From positions 1 to 36,737 of the forward strand of contig CASBQF010000374.1 of assembly GCA_949127775.1 (NCBI GenBank): a stretch of DNA of 36,737 bases. The letters are read 5' to 3'. The position numbers and the translations under genes are program-made. This stretch comes from Oscillatoriales cyanobacterium PMM_0080. Lineage in GTDB: Bacteria > Cyanobacteriota > Cyanobacteriia > Cyanobacteriales > Microcoleaceae. Below the pieces are notes generated by a model. It saw nothing but the letters and a program-made list of their open reading frames with translations. It was not told the DNA's origin and did not search any database. This document shows positions 7,755 through 15,500 of this stretch, in pieces; position 1 is the stretch's first letter; each line of letters opens with the position of its first letter.

Positions 7755-8291
7755 ATGATGAGTGGCAGCCCAGATTTTATATTACCAGGACAAGGCGTAG
7801 ATCATCCTCCAGAATTCCAAGAACTCGAAACTCCCGAAGGCGAGCTGCACCTGCGGTTCTACGTTCCTTCGGGGAACGAGTTCGCACTACCGGCCACAGG
7901 GATTAGAGAGGTACTATCCCCCTCCCCAGACCGGATGACACCCATCCCCAACGTTTCGTCTCTGCTTTTAGGTACGCTAAACATGAGAGGAAGAGTAATT
8001 TGGGTGGCAGACCTGGGTCAATTTTTGGGAGACCAGACACCTCTGAACACAGACAGACCCGAAATCCCGATCGTCGCTGTGGAAGACCAAGATACGATTT
8101 TAGGGCTGGCGGTCGATCGAATTGTGGGGATGGACTGGCTCGATGTAGAGCAACTGCACTCTCAGAACAATGCACCAGACGGCATGATCCCATTTCTGAG
8201 GGGAGAATGGATGTTAGGTGAAGAAGCGACTAAAGTGCTCCGACTGCTAGATCAAGTGAAAATTCTGCGCTCAGCGCGGTGGGCAGCGTGA
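7755..8291 (+). CDS. pilI: CheW-like adaptor, PilI/HmpC-like
   Basis: A CheW-domain protein of 178 residues from ATG 7755. CheW proteins couple chemoreceptors to the CheA kinase in the cytoplasm. Visible hallmarks are the strand pattern LRFYVPSGNEFALPATGIREVL, the region IPNVSSLLLGTLNMRGRVIWVADLG, and LGLAVDRIVGMDWLD. I chose ATG 7755 because AGGTG lies eight bases upstream; an earlier in-frame GTG at 7692 would add an unconserved 21-residue tail inside repeat-like DNA. In cyanobacterial pil/hmp clusters it follows pilH; here 1.6 kb of mobile-element debris precedes it. The receptor gene begins 147 bases downstream. Confidence 0.85.
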   Translation: MMSGSPDFILPGQGVDHPPEFQELETPEGELHLRFYVPSGNEFALPATGIREVLSPSPDRMTPIPNVSSLLLGTLNMRGRVIWVADLGQFLGDQTPLNTDRPEIPIVAVEDQDTILGLAVDRIVGMDWLDVEQLHSQNNAPDGMIPFLRGEWMLGEEATKVLRLLDQVKILRSARWAA

Positions 8292-8430
8292 AATCGATTT
8301 TAGATTTGCGATTTGCGATTTTCGGTAGGGGTCTAACCATGAACAGTCACACGACTTGAGGCGCGCATCTAAACATTACATTCAACATAAAAATCAAAAA
8401 TCAAAAATCTAAAGTCTAAAATCAAAAGAG
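8292..8430. repeat. A/T-rich short tandem repeats between pilI and pilJ
   Basis: The gap holds iterated GATTTGCGATTT units near 8302-8322 and iterated AAAATCAAAAATC/AAAGTCTAAAATC units near 8388-8427. No gene or clear terminator is seen. Confidence 0.5.
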
Positions 8431-8438
8431 GGCGGCAA

Positions 8439-11400
8439 ATGACTACAAGTACCAACTTTCAGCAGGATTACCAACGGGCAGAAGCGGCCTACATGGATGG
8501 CAACTATTCAGAAGCCGCAGCCCTAGTTTATCAATTAGTAGAAGATTTTCCCGAAGACCCCAGCGCTCGCTTGCTTTGCGGACATATCTACTGCTACGGA
8601 TTGCAACAGTACGAGGTGGCACGCGAACAGTACATGGTGGTACTGGGCTTGAGTGACGACGCTAGTTTGATCGAACACGCTCACAGCGGAATTACTTACA
8701 CAGACCAATTTTTATCGGGAGAACTACACGAAAATATCGAGGCTTTGTCGGCTGAAACTGAATTGGAGTTCTACCCAGATTTATCTCTGGATCAAGGGTT
8801 GGAAGACCCGGATCTGGGACTTTTCCAAGGTAATTCCCCATCCGGGTCTTTTGTCGGTCAATCGTCAGATGACCTAGAAAACGAGGATTTGGCAGACTTG
8901 GACATGAGCGGCTTGGAGTGGGAACCCGAAGACAAATCTCGCGCGGGTGGTTCGATCGACGATTTAGCTTCTGATTCTAACCCCTTTGCTAGCGACAGCG
9001 GGGCGATCGCAGCTTATGCTGATGCCTCCTCGCCACTAGACGACATGGACGAGTTTGCCGACTCGGACTTTGGAGACTTTGGCAACTTTGGAGACCCTTT
9101 TGCCTCAGATGACGAAGGGCTTGATGCTGCTGATTTGTCTAGCAGCAAAGTTTCTGGGAAAAAAGCACCTGACTCAGCGGATTCGTTTTCAGAAGCTCCG
9201 ACTCAGATGCTCAACGGTCAAAATTTTGCCACATCAGAAACCGGGAATTCCTTTGACTCGAACCAACTCGACGGGAGCACTGGGCCGTCGGACAATTTTG
9301 GCGAACCTTTTGCTCCGCTCGATTTGCCAGACGAACTGGACTTCAACGATGACTACGATTTCCAAGCCCCGACTGGCTCCGAACACGACCAGAACGCACT
9401 CCTAGAAGAGGCAGACCCTTTTGCCGAGCCGATGTCCTCGTCCTCTGGTTTCGGGTCTTCTCGATCTCAAAACAAGCAGCCGAATACTGACTCGGGCTAC
9501 TCGTCCAACTATTCGCTGGCGGAAGACGAAACGCTGCTGATGGGAGGTGCTGTCCCCAATTCTCAGGCGTCAAGGTCGAGCCGAGGACAATTTAATTCGA
9601 CGGGCGATCGATCGACTCCCAGCAGCAACGGTTACGGGGACGCGGAAGCGGGCTTTGGCTCTAAAGATAGCTTCGACTTAAACGGTTTTGATGACGACGC
9701 TTTCAGTGATGATTTCTCTCTAGATGACAACGAGCAAGCGACAGCTTTCGGGGCGTCAGATAACAGCAAAAGTGACTGGTCGTCAAGCGCTGGGAACGCT
9801 CAAGAACACAGTGGCTTTTTGGAGGACTTTGACGAGTTTGACGATTTGGACAATTTGCCGGACTTTGACATCTCAGAAGATGGCAACAGTTCGATTCTGA
9901 CTAGAGGTAACACCAATTTCGGCAACTCGACCAGCGGCATGATGGGCACGACGGGGAGTGGCCTGGACTTTGACAACAGTGATGGCTCGGCAATTCGGGA
10001 TGATGAGATATTTAGCATTTCCGGCCCGGCTGATGCGTCGGTGCCAAGTTTTGCTTCGACAGAAACAGAAGCGCTCGATACGTCGGTGACTGTAGAACAG
10101 GGGGGACTGGCTTTCTTGGAAAATGCCCCTTTGCTTACAAAACACTTCTACACGGCGATAGGGGCCGGGCTGGTTTCTTTGATAGCTGTGGCTTTCGTTA
10201 CCAACATCGCCTCCTATCAAGCTCTGCGCCAAGACAAGCCGGAGGCGATCGTTTACCTGCGCCAAACAGGCTGGGTAATGACCGCAGCCGCAGGTGTTAC
10301 GAGCTTTTTGACTTCTTGGGGCATCGGCCAGTTGATCGCCAAGCAGGTGCGCAAGTCTTCGGACAATTTGCAAGCTCAGTTCGATGCTGTATCTCAGGGA
10401 ACTTTGGACGCTCGGGCGACGATTTATTCGGAAGATGAATTTGGCAAAATGGCCGCTAAATTCAATCACATGGCGAAGGTGATCCAAACCACGATTAGCG
10501 ATACAAGGCGCAAGTCTGATGAGCAGGAACAGGCAAAGGAAGACTTGCAGCGCCAAGTGATTCGTTTGCTAGATGACGTGGAAGGAGCGGCTCGGGGTGA
10601 CTTGACGGTGACTGCGGAAGTGACGGCAGACGTTTTGGGCGCTGTTGCTGACTCGTTTAACTTGACTATTCAAAATCTGCGTGAAATCGTTCACCAGGTA
10701 AAGCAGGCGGCTCGGGAGGTCAGCAAGGGCGCTACGGATAGTGCCAAGTTTGCGGGCGATTTGTCTTCTGATGCGCTGCGACAGGCTGAGGAACTGGCGG
10801 CAACCCTGAATTCGGTGCAAGTCCTCACTGATGCGATTCAACGGGTCGCAGAGAGCGCTAGAGAGGCGGAGGAGGTGGCTCGGGGTGCGGCGGCAACGGC
10901 TCTGAAAGGGGGCGAGGCTGTGGAGCGGACGGTAGCTGGGATTTTGGAAATTCGAGAAACCGTAGCAGAAACCACGAGGAAGGTCAAGCGGTTGGCTGAA
11001 GCTTCTCAAGAAATTTCTAAGATTGTGGCTCTGATCGCTACGATCGCCTCTCGGACGAATTTGTTGGCTCTTAACGCTAGTATTGAGGCGGCTAGAGCTG
11101 GGGAAGCTGGCCGGGGTTTTGCGATCGTGGCGGATGAGGTTCGACAATTGGCAGATCGATCGGCGAAATCTTTGAAAGAAATCGAACAGATCGTGATGCA
11201 AATTCAAAGTGAAACCGGCGCAGTAATGACGGCGATGGAAGAAGGTACGCAGCAGGTAATTGAGGGTACAAGATTGGCAGAACAAGCGAAGCGATCGCTT
11301 GAAGATATCATTCAAGTTACTAATCGAATTGATGTGCTGGTGCGATCGATTACGGCGGACACTGTAGAACAGAATGAAACAGCTCGTTCGGTGGCCGCTG

Positions 11401-11546
11401 TGATGCAGGCCGTGGAGCTGACTGCTCAGGAAACTTCCCAAGAAGCGCAACGAGTTTCGGGTGCTTTACAAAATTTGGTAGGCGTTGCTCGCGACCTTTT
11501 GACATCGGTGGAAAGGTTCCGAGTAGAAACAGCAGAAAGACAATAA
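8439..11546 (+). CDS. pilJ: Methyl-accepting chemotaxis receptor, PilJ/HmpD-like
   Basis: A 1035-residue chemoreceptor. In order: TPR-like repeats (about 7-80, e.g. AEAAYMDGNYSEAAALVYQL); a very long acidic Ser/Asp/Phe-rich region without predicted fold (about 90-560); transmembrane segments at about 573-592 and 611-633 separated by only about 18 residues; a HAMP domain after TM2 and a second at about 705-755; and the signalling coiled coil (about 760-1030) with the conserved hairpin tip around 870-905 (NLLALNASIEAARAGEAGRG). No periplasmic sensor and no GAF domain are present, which separates it from PixJ photoreceptors and fits PilJ/HmpD. It should relay a signal through CheW to PilL and so to type IV pili. 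ATG 8439 has GAGGGCGG immediately upstream. Confidence 0.88.
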   Translation: MTTSTNFQQDYQRAEAAYMDGNYSEAAALVYQLVEDFPEDPSARLLCGHIYCYGLQQYEVAREQYMVVLGLSDDASLIEHAHSGITYTDQFLSGELHENIEALSAETELEFYPDLSLDQGLEDPDLGLFQGNSPSGSFVGQSSDDLENEDLADLDMSGLEWEPEDKSRAGGSIDDLASDSNPFASDSGAIAAYADASSPLDDMDEFADSDFGDFGNFGDPFASDDEGLDAADLSSSKVSGKKAPDSADSFSEAPTQMLNGQNFATSETGNSFDSNQLDGSTGPSDNFGEPFAPLDLPDELDFNDDYDFQAPTGSEHDQNALLEEADPFAEPMSSSSGFGSSRSQNKQPNTDSGYSSNYSLAEDETLLMGGAVPNSQASRSSRGQFNSTGDRSTPSSNGYGDAEAGFGSKDSFDLNGFDDDAFSDDFSLDDNEQATAFGASDNSKSDWSSSAGNAQEHSGFLEDFDEFDDLDNLPDFDISEDGNSSILTRGNTNFGNSTSGMMGTTGSGLDFDNSDGSAIRDDEIFSISGPADASVPSFASTETEALDTSVTVEQGGLAFLENAPLLTKHFYTAIGAGLVSLIAVAFVTNIASYQALRQDKPEAIVYLRQTGWVMTAAAGVTSFLTSWGIGQLIAKQVRKSSDNLQAQFDAVSQGTLDARATIYSEDEFGKMAAKFNHMAKVIQTTISDTRRKSDEQEQAKEDLQRQVIRLLDDVEGAARGDLTVTAEVTADVLGAVADSFNLTIQNLREIVHQVKQAAREVSKGATDSAKFAGDLSSDALRQAEELAATLNSVQVLTDAIQRVAESAREAEEVARGAAATALKGGEAVERTVAGILEIRETVAETTRKVKRLAEASQEISKIVALIATIASRTNLLALNASIEAARAGEAGRGFAIVADEVRQLADRSAKSLKEIEQIVMQIQSETGAVMTAMEEGTQQVIEGTRLAEQAKRSLEDIIQVTNRIDVLVRSITADTVEQNETARSVAAVMQAVELTAQETSQEAQRVSGALQNLVGVARDLLTSVERFRVETAERQ

Positions 11547-11687
11547 TTGATTGTTTAATGCTTTTTTCACTTCCTGATTTACAAGCACATTAGTGTGGCA
11601 ATGATGGCAAACAAAAAGTAGCCTCGCAGTCTTGAAACGACTGCGGGGATGCCAATCCAGCACCTAAACAAACTAGGAGTTGTACAG

Positions 11688-12506
11688 ATGAACGATAAAA
11701 TAGTAGAGGTAATTCCTGGTATATTTGGCGAGATACAGTCAACGGGCTGTATCATCTCTACTCTAGCCAAATCTAGCAGTGGCTATGCCAACAAAAGACT
11801 TCGGATTAACGGTGAATGGAAAACCTTTAATGTACACCGTTTAGTATTAGAAAATATCTTAGATCGTCCGATTAGATCAGAATACTTTTCTTGTCATACT
11901 TGCGATGTTCGCAACTGTATCAATCCCAATCACTTATGGGAAGGTTCTAGACTAGAAAATTCTCAAGATAGGTTTAGAAAGGGACGAATTAAAGATGTAG
12001 GAAGTACATCTGCTCCTAAACCTCAAAAACAACTGAGAGGTGTAGAAGTAATTCCTGGTATTAGGGCTGAAATACAGCCGAATGGTTGCATGATTTGTAC
12101 CTTGGCTAAAAGAAGTGATGGTTACGCCATTAAGGGTACTAAAGTTAATGGTAAAACAAAAAGTTTTTATCCTCACAGACTGGTACTTGAAGATAAACTG
12201 GGAAGACCGATTAAACCGGGTTATTTTGCTTGTCACAGTTGCGACGATCGCGGTTGTGTCAACCCCGACCATTTGTGGGAAGGAACTCCCGCCGATAACT
12301 CCCGCGATGCTGTAGAAAAAAACCGCTTGACCTTCGTTCCTGGCAAGATATGTCCTAGCCGCAAACTAAAACCCGAACAGGTGCAGCAGATTCGCTATCT
12401 TTTAGGTGAGGGGATGTCGAAAGCAGAAATAGCTAGGAAATTTGCAATATCTCGCAGTCAGATTATTCTGTTGTCAAGGGGAGAGATTTACAGAGACATT
12501 CTCTAA
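11688..12506 (+). CDS. His-Cys-box (HNH-like) homing endonuclease with duplicated domain
   Basis: A 272-residue protein with two tandem copies of a His-Cys-box/zf-His-Me endonuclease-type domain, the fold of I-PpoI. Copy 1 (about 6-105) and copy 2 (about 119-215) are offset by 113 residues. Each starts VEVIPGI, contains HRLVLE, and has the zinc-binding box (CHTCDVRNCINPNHLWEG and CHSCDDRGCVNPDHLWEG), then an Asn-containing helix (ENSQDR, DNSRDA). The C-terminus (about 220-272) is a helix-turn-helix (GMSKAEIARKFAISRSQI), probably for DNA recognition. Start ATG 11688 has AGGAG eight bases upstream; an in-frame ATG at 11649 lacks this. It interrupts the chemotaxis cluster between pilJ and pilL, as expected for a free-standing selfish endonuclease. 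Confidence 0.8.
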   Translation: MNDKIVEVIPGIFGEIQSTGCIISTLAKSSSGYANKRLRINGEWKTFNVHRLVLENILDRPIRSEYFSCHTCDVRNCINPNHLWEGSRLENSQDRFRKGRIKDVGSTSAPKPQKQLRGVEVIPGIRAEIQPNGCMICTLAKRSDGYAIKGTKVNGKTKSFYPHRLVLEDKLGRPIKPGYFACHSCDDRGCVNPDHLWEGTPADNSRDAVEKNRLTFVPGKICPSRKLKPEQVQQIRYLLGEGMSKAEIARKFAISRSQIILLSRGEIYRDIL

Positions 12507-12557
12507 GACTACTAAAATAGACCCAATACAATAACGATTAAAATCAGGAATAAAAAT

Positions 12558-15500
12558 ATGCTGCCGGAACAACAACAGAGGATTATGGGCTACTTTATTG
12601 AGGAGGCAAAAGACCACCTCAATACGATCGAGCAAGGCCTACTGAATCTGCAAACCACGATCGAAGACCCAGAACTGGTCAACGAAGTATTTAGGGCGGC
12701 TCACTCTGTCAAGGGAGGAGCGGCAATGCTGGGCCTGACCAGCATTCAGCAAACAGCTCACCGACTAGAAGATAGTTTTAAAGTTTTAAAAGAGTGCAGA
12801 GTTAAAGTAGACCAACAGCTAGAGTCTCTGTTTTTGCGTATTTTTGACACCTTGCAAGGGCTGTTAGAGCAACTGTCGGGGCCTTTTGGGCTGACAGAGG
12901 AATTGGGAGAACAAATGGTTCGAGAATTAGAACCGGTATTTGCCGAACTCAACGGACACTTGGGGGGACTTGTCGGGCACTCTGGACACGATGGAGATGA
13001 GAGTAGTCCGTTGCCGATAACTCCACAAGTTCTGACAGGGATGGATGTTGGAGCTTTTAGCTCATCGGGCAGTTTTACGGACTCGGGGTCAGTTTACGCG
13101 ATCGATGCTAGAGAAACAGAAGAGGGCGCGCTCCACATGGTATTTGACTCGGACGTGCCGGCGAGGATGCGCGAAATGCTGCAAGAGTTCAAACAGCCCG
13201 AGGGGATAGAAAGTAGGCGGCAGCTTAAAAATATTTGTCGGAATTTGATCCGCGCGGGAGAAGAATTTGAACTGTCCCACTGGATAGAGTTGATCGAAAC
13301 TGTGTCCAAGGCGATCGGCAACGCCGAAAATACTTACCGTATGTTAGCGCCGACGGTGATCAAAGATATCAAAAAAGCTCAAGAACAGGTACTCTCTGGT
13401 CGAGAAAGGTCGATCGAACCAAGCGAAAAAATGCTGGGTATGCTACCGGAGGCCCTGGTTGCTGAAACGGATTTTGAAGATTTACTGGCATTTGCTCAAC
13501 CGAGTACGGGGATAAATTTGGCGGATGTTGAGGATGGGGGCTGGGATCTGGGGGACTCTGGCGATTCGGGGGATGGATCGAACAAGTTGTTGCCGACTAT
13601 TTCTGGGCTGAGTATAGATGAGCTGTTCGATCAACTAGACAGTGGCGAGAGCAATGATTACAGTGGCGGCGCTCGATCGCCCCAGTTCGACGATTCCCCG
13701 GGATTCGGAGAATCGGATCTGGAGATTGGTTCTTTTAGAAGCTCGACTCGCACGGGCCCAGAAGTGGGCGCTGCTGAACTCAACACTTTAGCTGACTTGT
13801 TTGACGGCGAGTCCCCGGATCTCGACGGTGCTTGGGAAGAAGAAGATGACCTCGACTATGGGCAGTCTTCTAGGATGCCGGTGGAGGGAATGCTGGGGTT
13901 AGATGATGACAATTCCGGCGATTTTACTGATTTGTTGTTTGACGGATACGGTGTGGAAAATTCGGAAACGAACGCGGAACATCCGATCGAGGATCTCACG
14001 AGTTTGTTTGGGGAGGATTTGCTATCTGGAGGTGAGCCAGAGGGTTCGGCAATGGAGATCGATCGGGAAAATGAGGGTTTGAGCCAGTCGCCCACTCAAA
14101 AACAACTTGAAACTGGTAACAGGAGCGGTTTGAATCGGCGACATGGCTCGGGCAATAAGGGCCCTGGGCAAGCTGAGGAAGATGCCCTCGGTACGCTTTT
14201 GGACGAAGTGGCGGCCCAAACTTCTGTTGATGCTGACGCTCCTGATGATGACTTTTTCGGCGATTTAGGCTCGTCTGAGACACCAAATGTGTCGTTCGCG
14301 AATGAGCTGACGGCAAGTGGTGGCAATGATTCAGAAGATGCTGAAATAGATGATTTCCAGTTGCTCTCTGAGCTTGACGAGGACTCTGATTTGACTGAGC
14401 TGTTGAGCATTACTTCTGGTTTCCTTTCTTCAGAAGGCGAAGGTGCCGGAAGCAGGGGCGATCGATATTTAGCTACTGGTAGCGCACAAAACGAAGAAAT
14501 TGATAGCGTTTTTAACATGACACCAAATTCTGAATTAGATATCTCTGTTGATGGAGATGGAGATTGGCTAGAAGATACTTTTGGGCTCGAAGACGAGTCT
14601 GTGCAATCGGCAAATCTGGATTTAGAAGATACGGATCTAGATGCGCTGTTTGGCGATATCACCACTGGCCCGATTTCTGAGAAGGAGAAGCTGCCGGAGC
14701 GACCTGTCAGGGTCTCTGCTTCCCGAGAGGCGGCGGATTTGGCTGAGCTGTTCGGTTCTGTACCTACGGGTACTGAGTATGACGGGGAAGCTTCGGGGCA
14801 ACTCAATGCGGAGTGGATGAATTTAGGTGGGGATTCAGAATTGCGATCGAATGGTGACTTGGCAAGTCTGTTCTCGGACTCGGAGGAGGCTGTTTCTGAG
14901 GGAGAATTGGCAGATTTGGGAGCCGTTGAATCGGAAATTTCAAGTTTCGAGTCGGATGGTGGTGATTTCGATTTGTTGGAGGATATGTTTGGCGAAGCGT
15001 TGCCGTCGGGTGCTGTCGCGACAAACGTAACTGAGGATTTGTTCGTTAGCGCAGCCCTCGGAGAGGATCGATCTGAAACAGAAGCTACTGAGGAGTCTAG
15101 CGACAACGATGATTTGTTTGATGCCCTGGAAGCAGATTTTTCGGCTGGGGATTTAGAGGCACTCTCAACAGAATCTCTCGACGGTATGTTTGAAGGCGAT
15201 ACTGATTTGCTGGCAGCTCTGGAAACCGGGGCGACTCTCAACACCGAAGAGTTGGAGGGTTTCGATGATTTGTTGGATTCGATCGATGCTGGCTCTCTGG
15301 TAACTTCGGAACTAACGACGGGCTTTTGGGACGCTGACGACGGCTCGGATCTTGAAGATTCCGAGGAATTGGAAGATGCGTCACTAACAGACTTTTTTGG
15401 TGCAGAATCAGACGGCGAGGATGCCGAAGGCAATTTTGACGATTTAGAAGCGCTCTTAATTGCAGGGGGCGCTGGGGCGGCAATAGCAGCCTCTGTGGGT

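Noticed and set aside
10569-11450. Antisense open frame opposite pilJ
   Set aside because: It lies over the highly conserved receptor signalling domain, and its own sequence shows no family features.
14096-15433. Long antisense open frame (445 codons) opposite pilL
   Set aside because: It is Ser/Pro-rich and mirrors the Asp/Glu/Ser-rich linker of PilL; it has no domain and no ribosome-binding site. It is a by-product of codon composition.
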